A stretch of 64,000 nt of DNA. Origin: Roseibium polysiphoniae. Lineage in GTDB: Bacteria > Pseudomonadota > Alphaproteobacteria > Rhizobiales > Stappiaceae. The position numbers and the translations under genes were made by a program. Below are positions 51,219-59,029 of this stretch, piece by piece; the stretch's first letter is position 1, and each line of letters starts with the position of its first letter. The notes beneath the pieces are model-generated. The model ran no database searches and had not been told where the DNA came from. It was given only the letters and a program-made list of their open reading frames with translations. The stretch is from the NCBI RefSeq assembly GCF_014842925.1, contig NZ_JACYXJ010000004.1, forward strand, positions 496,001 through 560,000, written 5' to 3'.

Positions 51219-51893
51219 TTAACTATTTGTAAATGCAGCCAAGATATCGGCGCCCTGCTTTTTGAGTAACTGTCTCAGTTTTTGGCGCCCGCGTTTCAGT
51301 AGGGACTCCACTGCCGACACTGTTGTGTCCATGATTTCAGCTATCTCGCCATTGCTCATGTTCTCATTGTAGGAGAAGACGATCGCAATGCGCTGTTGAT
51401 CGGGAAGCTTCATCATGGCGCTTTCCAGCAGCGCGGTTACTTCTTGTCTTTCCAGGTCCTGTGTCTGGTTGCAGCTGGTGTCTTCCAATTCAGGCAGTTC
51501 GTCGACTGTCTCGGTCCTTGGCTTGCGGAGGAGGTCAATACAGCGGTTGCTGACGACCCTGAAAAGCCATGTGGAGAATTTGGCCAGTCCGCTCTGCCAC
51601 ATCTGCCGACGTGTCCAGACTTGTAGAAACGCATCTTGAACGACGTCTTCTGCATCCTGTCCGTTTTGCAGGATGCGGTAGGCGACCGCGTAGCCTCTGT
51701 CGACGTGACGCTCGACCAAAGTCTGGAAGGCGTCTTCTCTGTCAGAGGCAATGAGTGCCAGAAGCTCGTCGTCAGACAGGACCTTTAAATCCATCTCGGA
51801 GTGCGGCGTGATTGGATTTGAATGCATCCCTTGATCAGTCCCCATCCCGGTGCCTGAAGAGTCAATTCTTGATGTCGCAACGCCCATATTCAT
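51219..51893 (-). CDS. ECF-type RNA polymerase sigma factor
   Basis: This is an extracytoplasmic-function sigma factor, about 224 residues from ATG 51893 (GGA 5 bases upstream); frames to 51929 or from 51828 are possible. It has region 2 (YRILQNGQDAEDVVQDAFLQ and FSTWLFRVVSNRCIDLLRKP) and region 4 (LPDQQRIAIVFSYNENMSNG, TTVSAVESLLKRGRQKLRQL). It lies directly before fliC, so it may drive this flagellar set, although flagellar genes normally use sigma-28 or sigma-54. No membrane anti-sigma gene follows; the 97-residue protein at 47343 could be its partner. Confidence 0.9.
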   Translation of the reverse strand: MNMGVATSRIDSSGTGMGTDQGMHSNPITPHSEMDLKVLSDDELLALIASDREDAFQTLVERHVDRGYAVAYRILQNGQDAEDVVQDAFLQVWTRRQMWQSGLAKFSTWLFRVVSNRCIDLLRKPRTETVDELPELEDTSCNQTQDLERQEVTALLESAMMKLPDQQRIAIVFSYNENMSNGEIAEIMDTTVSAVESLLKRGRQKLRQLLKKQGADILAAFTNS

Positions 51894-52454
51894 GTTCCAA
51901 AATCGGGTAGGCCACCTCACGGTAGCCATGGTTACGAATCTATAACGTAGTAATAGCGGGATTCGGGCGGAGAAAAGTTAAGTTATGTAGATTTTTGCTA
52001 GGTATATATTACTTATCTACTAGGAAATAACTTCCTTTTGGTAGGTAAAATTTTCCTAGTTAGGATTTTGTTAAGTATAAAATACATGTATTTAAGATTT
52101 TTTGGCTTTTAAATTTATTAATTTTCGCGGTCTTGATGACTACGCACGCCGATGGGGCGCGAGGTCTCACATGGGTGCCGTATTTTTGCCGTCTTTGTTA
52201 AAAGGTGTCGAATCCTGTCAGTTCTGACGAGGTATTCGGCGCCGCCGATATGCATTTTCGCATCAGCCACGTTAGACTGAAGGTGCTGTAGCCCATTAAA
52301 TATTGAGTTTTTCATGTGCCTGTGCCGGCGCATGCCTTAAATTGTTCATAACCGGCCTTGTCGTTGTGATAAGGCCGGCTGCGACCATGACGGAAAAGTG
52401 GTCGGGTAAAAATGCTGACTGTTCGCCGGTACTGCTCAAGCGATCTGAGGTCAG
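51894..52454. promoter_or_regulatory. AT-rich sigma-gene promoter region with phased TAGG repeats
   Basis: This is about 560 bases without a credible gene. The word TAGG occurs at 51999, 52021, 52042 and 52061, spaced 22, 21 and 19 bases, inside a TAGGNAAANNNTTCC-like pattern (TAGGAAATAACTTCC, TAGGTAAAATTTTCC). Repeats about two helical turns apart suggest cooperative binding of a regulator. A second element is a hairpin CCGGCCTT at 52352-52359 with AAGGCCGG at 52371-52378, possibly a weak terminator for the kinase gene at 52455. Nothing else is evident. Confidence 0.55.
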
Positions 52455-54407
52455 TCAGGCTGCATGTGAGTCGGCGGCCTCATTTTGTTTTGACGATCCC
52501 GGCATGATTGGCAGCTTCACAATGAAGGTGCTCCCCTTACCGTTTTCTGATCTCACGGAGAGCTTACCGCGATGTTTGATTTCCACGATTGACTTGCAAA
52601 TTGCCAAGCCCTGTCCTGTTCCTTTGCCAGGCGGCTTGGTGGTGTAGAACATGTCAAAGATGCGGTGCAGAGCGCTCTCGGGAATGCCTGGGCCATTGTC
52701 GGTCACCGAAATCGTGCAGAATTTCATGTCCTTTTCGATGGAGACAACAATCTCGCCCTTGCCGCCGGCATAGTCCTGCTTCTGGGAATGTTCTGCTATT
52801 GCGTCGGCAGCATTGACGATCAGGTTGATGACGACTTGCGATACATCTCCCGGGTAGCAGGGGATGATCGTTTCAGTTTCGGCCGGCTCAAAGACAAGAT
52901 CCGCACCGTGTCGCCATTGCGATCGTGAAACAGTCACCGCATTCTCGACGAGATTATTGAGGTCGGTCTCTGTTGTTTCGGTGTCGTCAGGATGAGCGAA
53001 TTCCTTGATGGAGCGAACAATCTTGCCGATGGAGTCAACGCCTTGTGCCGCTTCGGAGAGCGCTGCTGGAATTTCTTCCTTCAGGAAAGACCAGTCAATT
53101 TCTTCAAGCTGTTCAGATTGGGCAGACGCCGGAACATCATCCAGGTTTGATACAAAGCCGTTGAGGTCGTCGAAAGCCTCTCGAAGGAACTTCAGATTGT
53201 CGCCGATGAACTGTGTCGGCGTGTTGATCTCATGGGCGACGCCGCTTGCAAGCGTACCCAGGGACTCCAGCTTGTGCGTTTCCATCAGCTCGAGCTCAAG
53301 GCGGCGATTTTTTTCATTCGCGTCGAACAGCTCGGTCACATCCGTGTCAACCATGACAAATCCGCCAGCTGCAATCGGCCGCTGCGTATGAAGCAGGATG
53401 CGGTCACCCATCCATTTGCTTTGCCAGGTCTGGATCTGGTTCGCGCCAAGGCGCTTCAAGCGATCGTAAACTGCCTGAGTTTGTGCTTCGGATTTTGTTT
53501 CTGACCGCCATGTATAGGCCGACAACAATATGTCCTTGAACACAGCTCCCGGGGCGCAGTCTTCCTTGTTCAGTTTGTACAGATCACGGGCAGCTCGGTT
53601 CACGAAGCGCAGTTCGCCATTTTCTCCGACGATGAATATCGCTTGAGACACGCTGTTGATGGCGTTGTGCAGAAGTGTTTCTGCAAATTTACGTCCTGCT
53701 TCGGCTTCGTTCTTCTCGATCTTGACGACCTTGGCATACTCCTCGAGCGCAGAGGACATCTGATTGAAGGAGCGAGCAGTGCTGGCGAGCTCGTCGTTTC
53801 CGACAACCGGCATGTGGAAGCCGAATTCACCCTTGGCGACACGAGCCGCGCCGTCTCTCAGGTGATGAAGTTGTCTCGTCAGGATCGTGCCGAGAATATA
53901 GCCGAAGATTGCGACCAACAGCACCTCCACGCCGGCGATGACCCACATCCTGCGAGATCCAGCTGCGATGACATCGTTAAGTAGAGAGGCGGACAACCCA
54001 ATTTGGACCGTGCCAAATTGCGCACCGGCAACACCAATTGGCGCCGCGACATTGAAATTGCCATCACTTAGATCTTGATCGTTGGTGGTGGTGTTCACCG
54101 ACGATAACTGCACGGGAATGGTACCCCCTTCCGCAAGCACCAAGTCGTTCGAGTTTCTGATTTGAACATACAACAAGCCCTCGTTCGATAGAGCCTGCTC
54201 AACGAGCGTATCCAGGGTCGCTAGGTCGAGTGCAACAACCGCATCACTTGTCATGGTGGCAAGCAGTTTGGCCGACGTTTCGGCGCGTGTTCGCAACTCG
54301 CGTTCGTTCGAGGACCTGAGATCATGCAGGCTGGTCATCACCAAGATCGCGAGAAGTATGATTTCGATCAGCGCGATGCCGAGGATGGTCTTCAATTTGA
54401 ATGACAT
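52455..54407 (-). CDS. membrane sensor histidine kinase (HAMP-PAS-HisKA)
   Basis: This is a 650-residue sensor kinase. A transmembrane helix at about 7-27 and another at about 154-176 flank a periplasmic domain. A HAMP domain (TRQLHHLRDGAARVAKGEFG), a PAS domain (about 250-370), the phosphorylation helix (GVAHEINTPTQFIGDNLKFL, His in AHE), the N-box VVINLIVNAADAI, G1 VTDNGPGIPES and G2 PPGKGTGQGLAI follow. Its transmitter is very similar to that of the kinase encoded at 59030, so both may feed the same response regulators. It overlaps the PhnD-like gene by 16 bases, which suggests that protein is its periplasmic input. Confidence 0.92.
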   Translation of the reverse strand: MSFKLKTILGIALIEIILLAILVMTSLHDLRSSNERELRTRAETSAKLLATMTSDAVVALDLATLDTLVEQALSNEGLLYVQIRNSNDLVLAEGGTIPVQLSSVNTTTNDQDLSDGNFNVAAPIGVAGAQFGTVQIGLSASLLNDVIAAGSRRMWVIAGVEVLLVAIFGYILGTILTRQLHHLRDGAARVAKGEFGFHMPVVGNDELASTARSFNQMSSALEEYAKVVKIEKNEAEAGRKFAETLLHNAINSVSQAIFIVGENGELRFVNRAARDLYKLNKEDCAPGAVFKDILLSAYTWRSETKSEAQTQAVYDRLKRLGANQIQTWQSKWMGDRILLHTQRPIAAGGFVMVDTDVTELFDANEKNRRLELELMETHKLESLGTLASGVAHEINTPTQFIGDNLKFLREAFDDLNGFVSNLDDVPASAQSEQLEEIDWSFLKEEIPAALSEAAQGVDSIGKIVRSIKEFAHPDDTETTETDLNNLVENAVTVSRSQWRHGADLVFEPAETETIIPCYPGDVSQVVINLIVNAADAIAEHSQKQDYAGGKGEIVVSIEKDMKFCTISVTDNGPGIPESALHRIFDMFYTTKPPGKGTGQGLAICKSIVEIKHRGKLSVRSENGKGSTFIVKLPIMPGSSKQNEAADSHAA

Positions 54408-55288
54408 GTCTCTTCTCCCGCGGATGCAATTTCGGTCTGGTTCGCGGTGAGCTGCAATGCTCTGACATCGTCCCAGGTCTCATTGGAGGCCGAGACAAAG
54501 CCGGTCATCCCCAGAGGCTTGAGCAAGGATGCATCCTCTAGCTGCATCATCGCCGCGATGACCTTGCCTCTGACCTCCTGCGGCAGAGAAGGCGAAGTGG
54601 TGAACGCATGCGGAGTGTAAGCGTCCGTCTGGTAGATGATCTTCAGCTGAGACTTCAAGTCGTCGGGGAGATTGTTGAAAGTCCGCATGACGCCACCACC
54701 GGCCGGGAAGAGGCCCAACGCCACCGCGCGGTATACGGAGTCATGCGACTTCACGTAAACCGGTTCGAACTCGATGTTCTGCGCAGTCAGTTCTGCGCGT
54801 GGGATCACACTGGCGCCAAACGCAGCGGGTGAGGGAAAGGCGATGGCTTGTTGGTTGAGCTGTCCGAGATCGCCCGGCTGCGAGTCCGCTCGCGCGACAA
54901 GTATTCCTTTCAGCTTTTTGTCAGCCTGATGGGCAAAGGCCTCATAGCCGGCGGTCTCATGTACGACCGTATAATGGTACGGATTCATATACGCGAAATC
55001 GTACGCCTTGGTCGCGAGACATGTTTCGAAGGTTGGAATGTCCTTGGCGGTCGTGAACCTTAACTTGTATCCGGTTTCTTTCTCGATCTCGGCCAGGATC
55101 GGTACCCAGACTTGGGCAAGCCTGCTTGCCGATTGCTGGGGCACAATTCCAAACGAGTAGATTTTTTCAGCCATTGCCGATTGGCACAATGCACATAGAA
55201 AGAGGGCGCTGCTCAGGAGTAAGAGTTTTCCTTGAGCCTGCTGCCGGTTAACTGCGATGGCGACATTGTTGGCATATTGTCTGGTCAT
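54392..55288 (-). CDS. PhnD-like periplasmic binding protein, probable sensor partner
   Basis: This is a phosphate/phosphonate-type (PhnD) periplasmic protein, about 298 residues from ATG 55288 with AAGGAAC upstream. The signal peptide ends near AMA-EKIYS. It has GIVPQQSASRLAQVW, AYDFAYMNPYHYTVVHET, SPAAFGASVIPRAELTAQNI and GLFPAGGGVMRTFNNL. No phnC or phnE permease is nearby; instead the gene overlaps a histidine kinase. In such pairs the binding protein acts as the sensory subunit. The ligand is unknown and need not contain phosphorus. A 16-bp dyad lies about 50 bases upstream. Confidence 0.85.
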   Translation of the reverse strand: MTRQYANNVAIAVNRQQAQGKLLLLSSALFLCALCQSAMAEKIYSFGIVPQQSASRLAQVWVPILAEIEKETGYKLRFTTAKDIPTFETCLATKAYDFAYMNPYHYTVVHETAGYEAFAHQADKKLKGILVARADSQPGDLGQLNQQAIAFPSPAAFGASVIPRAELTAQNIEFEPVYVKSHDSVYRAVALGLFPAGGGVMRTFNNLPDDLKSQLKIIYQTDAYTPHAFTTSPSLPQEVRGKVIAAMMQLEDASLLKPLGMTGFVSASNETWDDVRALQLTANQTEIASAGEETCHSN

Positions 55289-55339
55289 GAGCTGTTCCTT
55301 CCGTTTCGTGCACAATGCGGAGTTTCAGCGTCGGGAACG

Positions 55340-55355
55340 ATCCCCATTTAGGGAT
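55340..55355. promoter_or_regulatory. ATCCCCATTTAGGGAT operator (PhnD-kinase unit)
   Basis: ATCCCCATTTAGGGAT is one mismatch from the identical sites at 57672-57687 and 60993-61008. It lies 51 bases before the PhnD-like start on the minus strand. Confidence 0.75.
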
Positions 55356-55385
55356 CAATTCGCCACATCGTCCCTCGTATGGTTT

Positions 55386-56594
55386 TTAAGATACGGCAGC
55401 GCCTGGGACGCCCTGTGGAGGCGCCACTTTGTAGTCCCGCCAGATGTCGATGCGCATGTCCGGCTCTCTCAGAAACTTGACGGAGCCGAGCCTCTTGATG
55501 GTGACCGAGCTTAGGGGGCTACCGGCCGCCAAAAGAAGGCGGCCATCCGCGTCGCGAATGTCTTCTGCGAGGGTGTCTCCAGACAGCAGTTGCAGGATCG
55601 AAACCGACTTCCGCTCAGCTTCGACGCCGCCCGCAAAGACCTGATCTCCGCCAAGCGATTGACGCATGGCGTCGAGAATACGAGGGTCGTACCTGGGCGC
55701 GTTGCGTTCCAACTCCGCCATGCAGCTTTCGAACGACTGAGAATTCCCGGTTGTGATCTCAGCTAGGTCAATCAGGGCACAAAGAACGCGTGCGGATTCC
55801 GGCAGGTTTTCGCCTTGCACATCATCAAGAGGGAACCCGCTACCATCATAACCCTTCCGGCAATAATAGATGGCGTCGGCGATGCCTTCCATACGGGGAA
55901 TGTTCATCACCAGATCGCGCGCCTGGGCGGCCGCTTCGTTGATGCTTCTCAGTTCATCTGGATTGAGTTCGCTGCCACTGAAATAGCGCTCGGCAAGCTC
56001 GTCCGGCAGGGTCAGGTAGCCAAGGGTGCAAAGCATCGCGGAAATGCCTTGTTCAAGCGTCGGCTTGGACTCAAGAGCCTTGTGAACCTTGCGGACCCAG
56101 CGCTGTATCAGAGATGATCTGAGATGCGCGCGTGGCTTGGACACTGCGATGATGTCGACAAGCATCTTGATGCTGCCAGACAATGTCTGTTCAAGAAGCT
56201 CACGCTCCGCGACGATTGTTCGGTGGTGGGCTATTCCCTCTTCAATCGTCTTCAAAAGACTTTCTGAATCACAGGGCTTTGTGATGAAGCGAAAAATGCG
56301 TCCATCGTTCACCGCGTTCATCGCAGTCTTCTGATCATTGTTGCCCGTCAGCATGATCCGGGTGATAGACGGGGCTTTTCGCGATATCACGCCAAGCAGC
56401 TTGATACCGTCCATACCCGGCATGTTCTGATCGCTGACGACGACTGCGAACGGTTCAGAGGTCTGGAGCTTCTCCAGCGCCTCCTTGGGGCCGTTTGCCG
56501 TTGTGACGTCCACTGACTTTCGCAAGACACGATATGCCGCCTGAAGGACGTGCATTTCGTCATCAACCAAAAGGACCCGTCGGTTCTCACTCAT
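55386..56594 (-). CDS. response regulator with degenerate HD-GYP domain
   Basis: This is a 402-residue two-component output protein. The receiver has the acidic pair Asp11-Asp12, phospho-acceptor Asp55 (VVVSDQNMPG), a Thr in MLTGN and Lys106 in ITKPC. The second domain aligns with HD-GYP phosphodiesterases but its active site has decayed: the HDxGK position reads CTLGY at about 189-193 and HHExxDGxGYP reads YYCRKGYDGSGFP at about 243-255. It therefore should not cleave cyclic-di-GMP. This is like HnoD of Shewanella, a degenerate HD-GYP regulator in NO signalling. It overlaps the HDOD gene by ATGA. Confidence 0.88.
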   Translation of the reverse strand: MSENRRVLLVDDEMHVLQAAYRVLRKSVDVTTANGPKEALEKLQTSEPFAVVVSDQNMPGMDGIKLLGVISRKAPSITRIMLTGNNDQKTAMNAVNDGRIFRFITKPCDSESLLKTIEEGIAHHRTIVAERELLEQTLSGSIKMLVDIIAVSKPRAHLRSSLIQRWVRKVHKALESKPTLEQGISAMLCTLGYLTLPDELAERYFSGSELNPDELRSINEAAAQARDLVMNIPRMEGIADAIYYCRKGYDGSGFPLDDVQGENLPESARVLCALIDLAEITTGNSQSFESCMAELERNAPRYDPRILDAMRQSLGGDQVFAGGVEAERKSVSILQLLSGDTLAEDIRDADGRLLLAAGSPLSSVTIKRLGSVKFLREPDMRIDIWRDYKVAPPQGVPGAAVS

Positions 56595-57610
56595 GCCGCC
56601 GCCTCCTCATTTGACAGCTGATTGTTTTGTTCAATCACTGCGTTCGCAATCAACTTCGGCCAGTGCTCAAACGGCGTTGAAGCATTGGATTTTGCGAGTG
56701 ACAAAAGTGATTTCGGCAAGATTTCCGGGAGGCCGAACAAGACGGTCAGAAAGGCGGCTCGCTTCGCGACCTGGCTGAGGGTTCCGGTCGTGTCGACCGC
56801 CCCGCACCGAAGTCCCAGGCCCAGCACATAGGCGGCAGATAGGACATTCTGGCTGTCAGTTTGCGCGGTGCATTCATTTCTTGACGCGCGCGCGAGCCAG
56901 TAGGCTTCTTGTTGGACATTGTCGTCTTCAACTTGGACCCGGCTGTCCTGTCCAAGCCGTCCTGCCTTGAGCAGTTCTCGAAGTCGATCAGCGCCGATGG
57001 TAGAAATGGCTTTCCTGATGTCACACGTCTGCGAGGCTTGTTTGAAGTAGGCTGAATTGCAGATCTGCAGGGAACGCAGGGACAAGCTTGGATCTTGCTG
57101 TACGATATTCGTTATTTCATCAATGCTGACATCCTCGGCGTCCAATACCCCTTGAAGGGCATTGAAGATGCTTGCCGGGGTGCCGAGCTTGTCCAGCATG
57201 GACATTTCAAAGACGCCGTTTTCGATCTGATCGTGCAACTGTGCATCTACGACATCTCGAATGACCGATATTGTCGCTTCTGGCGAGGATGGCTTTGCGA
57301 GAAAACGATGGCTCCGGCCGACAATGCGATAGATCTCTTCGAGCTTTGCCTCTCCGGAAAGAACGATCCGAATGATTTCAGGGTGATTTTCTGAAATCCA
57401 CTCGAGCAATTGAGAACCGTCGACTTCCGGCATTCTCATGTCGGTGACGATGATGTCGACGTTTTCCCGAGTGATCACCTTCACGGCGTCGACACCGCCA
57501 TAGGCAAAGTGGATGTGCCATTCATCTTTGTAGTGCCGCACATGCCGGCGGACCGCCCGCAAGATGTTGGGTTCATCGTCTACAAAGAGTACACTCACTT
57601 TCCGGGACAT
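56591..57610 (-). CDS. response regulator with HDOD output domain
   Basis: This is a two-component protein of about 339 residues from ATG 57610, with a possible longer start at 57643. The receiver begins VSVLFVDDEPNILRAV, and its phospho-acceptor is Asp57 (VTDMRMPEVDG). A HDOD domain follows (ITNIVQQDPSLSLRSLQICN, IRKAISTIGADRLRELL). HDOD proteins act by protein binding in signalling and motility; no catalytic HD or GGDEF/EAL residues are seen. It is the first gene of the unit with the degenerate HD-GYP regulator, and a 16-bp dyad lies upstream. Confidence 0.88.
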   Translation of the reverse strand: MSRKVSVLFVDDEPNILRAVRRHVRHYKDEWHIHFAYGGVDAVKVITRENVDIIVTDMRMPEVDGSQLLEWISENHPEIIRIVLSGEAKLEEIYRIVGRSHRFLAKPSSPEATISVIRDVVDAQLHDQIENGVFEMSMLDKLGTPASIFNALQGVLDAEDVSIDEITNIVQQDPSLSLRSLQICNSAYFKQASQTCDIRKAISTIGADRLRELLKAGRLGQDSRVQVEDDNVQQEAYWLARASRNECTAQTDSQNVLSAAYVLGLGLRCGAVDTTGTLSQVAKRAAFLTVLFGLPEILPKSLLSLAKSNASTPFEHWPKLIANAVIEQNNQLSNEEAAA

Positions 57611-57671
57611 CGCTTTGCTCTCGCTTAGATGACTGATTGCCATAAACTATCATCCGGTATGCAGGCGCCGT

Positions 57672-57687
57672 ATCCCCATTTGGGGAT
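57672..57687. promoter_or_regulatory. ATCCCCATTTGGGGAT operator (HDOD/HD-GYP unit)
   Basis: A 16-base dyad (arms ATCCCCA and TGGGGAT) lies 61 bases before ATG 57610. It is identical to the site before the H-NOX gene and nearly so to the one before the PhnD-like gene. Confidence 0.8.
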
Positions 57688-57750
57688 TAGATTCAGGACA
57701 CTCCGGCGGCTGGAGTTGATGCCCGTTGCCTGCCTATCCAGCGGTGCTGG

Positions 57751-58737
57751 TCAGACTGCTCTGGACTGGCTGCGAACGAAGGTTGCCGGTGTCGTCAAAA
57801 TGAGCTGCACCAGGTCGACTTGGCGCCGAACGCCCATCTTTTGAAAGATGCGCTTGAGGTAGGTTCGCGCTGTCTCGAGGGTGACCTTGCAGTTGAGGGC
57901 TGCGTCCTCAACCGTCCCGCCGCTTGCGATGGTTTGAGCGAGCGTCGCCTCGACACGCGTCAATCCGAAAAGCTCGACAAGACTGTCCAGAGAAGGCGGA
58001 GAAAAACGCCCCGGAACCGTGAACATGACGACTGCACGTTGTTGGCCGACTGGCATTATCACGGCGGTGAGGGGCTCTAGATCTTCCGGGTCGGAGAGCG
58101 TTACAAATTTTGGGGGAGTGTTGACATCTTCTGCGGCCTTTTTGACCGCCAGCTTGAATTCGCCAGCATGTGCTGTCGTGACTGAGATGCCACCTTGACG
58201 ATCGATCACGATGCCCTTGTGCGTTCTAAGCACGTCTTCTGCGCTGTCGTTGCAGTATGCGACCTTGCCGGTCTGATCTACAACAGCCACAGCAGGCGAC
58301 ATCGCCGACAATGCTGCAGTCGCCATGCGTCCCGGACGTTCCGTAACTGCCTTGATTGTCGCAAGGGCGGCTTCGATTGCATCGATCAGGCTTCCGGACG
58401 CGCACGGCTTTGTCAGAAAGCGGAACACTCCCGTCTTGTTGATCGCGTCGATTGCAGATGCGAGGTCGGCGTTCCCGGTCAGCAAAATGTATTCTGAATG
58501 ACCTGGTGCCTGCTGACGGATCTGTTCAATCAACTCAATTCCGCTCATGCCCGGCATACGCAAGTCGCTGACGACAACGTCAGGTGGGTGCGAATTGACC
58601 AAGGCCAATGCCTGATGGGGATTGCTTTCGAAGGTCATGTCCCACGTTTGCTGCAGCGGCCTCATGGCGCGTTGCAACGAGCTCAACATGTTCGGCTCGT
58701 CATCGACGAAAAGGATATGGCTTCTGGTGCGTAACAT
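57751..58737 (-). CDS. response regulator with PAS-like linker and LuxR-type DNA-binding domain
   Basis: This is a 328-residue transcription factor. The receiver has Asp12-Asp13, phospho-acceptor Asp58 (VVVSDLRMPG), LLTGNADLAS and FLTKPC. A PAS-like central region (about 140-245) contains SPAVAVVDQTGKVAYCNDSA. The C-terminal LuxR/NarL helix-turn-helix reads FGLTRVEATLAQTIASGG and TLETARTYLKRIFQKMG. It is the only DNA-binding protein of this signalling locus and is my candidate for the ATCCCC dyads, acting as HnoC does in Shewanella. An AT-rich dyad AATTAACTATGTTAATT lies upstream at 58813-58829. Confidence 0.9.
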   Translation of the reverse strand: MLRTRSHILFVDDEPNMLSSLQRAMRPLQQTWDMTFESNPHQALALVNSHPPDVVVSDLRMPGMSGIELIEQIRQQAPGHSEYILLTGNADLASAIDAINKTGVFRFLTKPCASGSLIDAIEAALATIKAVTERPGRMATAALSAMSPAVAVVDQTGKVAYCNDSAEDVLRTHKGIVIDRQGGISVTTAHAGEFKLAVKKAAEDVNTPPKFVTLSDPEDLEPLTAVIMPVGQQRAVVMFTVPGRFSPPSLDSLVELFGLTRVEATLAQTIASGGTVEDAALNCKVTLETARTYLKRIFQKMGVRRQVDLVQLILTTPATFVRSQSRAV

Positions 58738-59029
58738 AAAGGAAGGTTACGTCACTAAAGTAAAATAACAGTGTATCGAAAAATACATAAATATACATCG
58801 TCATATAGTTATAATTAACTATGTTAATTACCCTGTATCATTGCCTTTTATTTGTTATTTTCTGTTTAAGGCCCGTTCAGGCTCAATTTTATTGCCGGGA
58901 AAAAATATTTCCTTTTGCTGTACGCTGTAAGTATCCGATCTTGTTGTGGTGCTGGTAATGGGAGGCAATGGCAGTAAACACAAAGGGGGGCTGCATGCTC
59001 TGCCAGGGTCCCCCGCCATTTCCTCTCGA
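58738..59029. promoter_or_regulatory. promoter region of LuxR-type regulator with kinase terminator
   Basis: This is a 292-base AT-rich gap. AATTAACTATGTTAATT at 58813-58829 is a 7+7 dyad about 75 bases before the LuxR-type regulator start. On the minus strand, GGGGG (59010-59014) can pair with CCCCCC (58985-58990), followed by TTTGTGTTT, which may be the terminator of the H-NOX-kinase transcript. The ATCCCC dyad is absent here. Confidence 0.5.

Noticed and set aside
51209..51223. CtrA-like TTAA-N6-TTAAC site
   Set aside because: The known CtrA site has a 7-base spacer; this one has 6 and overlaps the end of the sigma-factor gene, so I do not call it.
52118..52333. 71-codon open frame in the gap before the membrane kinase
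   Set aside because: No ribosome site, no recognisable domain and a location in an AT-rich regulatory region.
54392..55288. Phosphonate ABC importer
   Set aside because: The PhnD-like gene has no permease or ATPase partners nearby and is fused by overlap to a kinase gene; I read it as a sensor.
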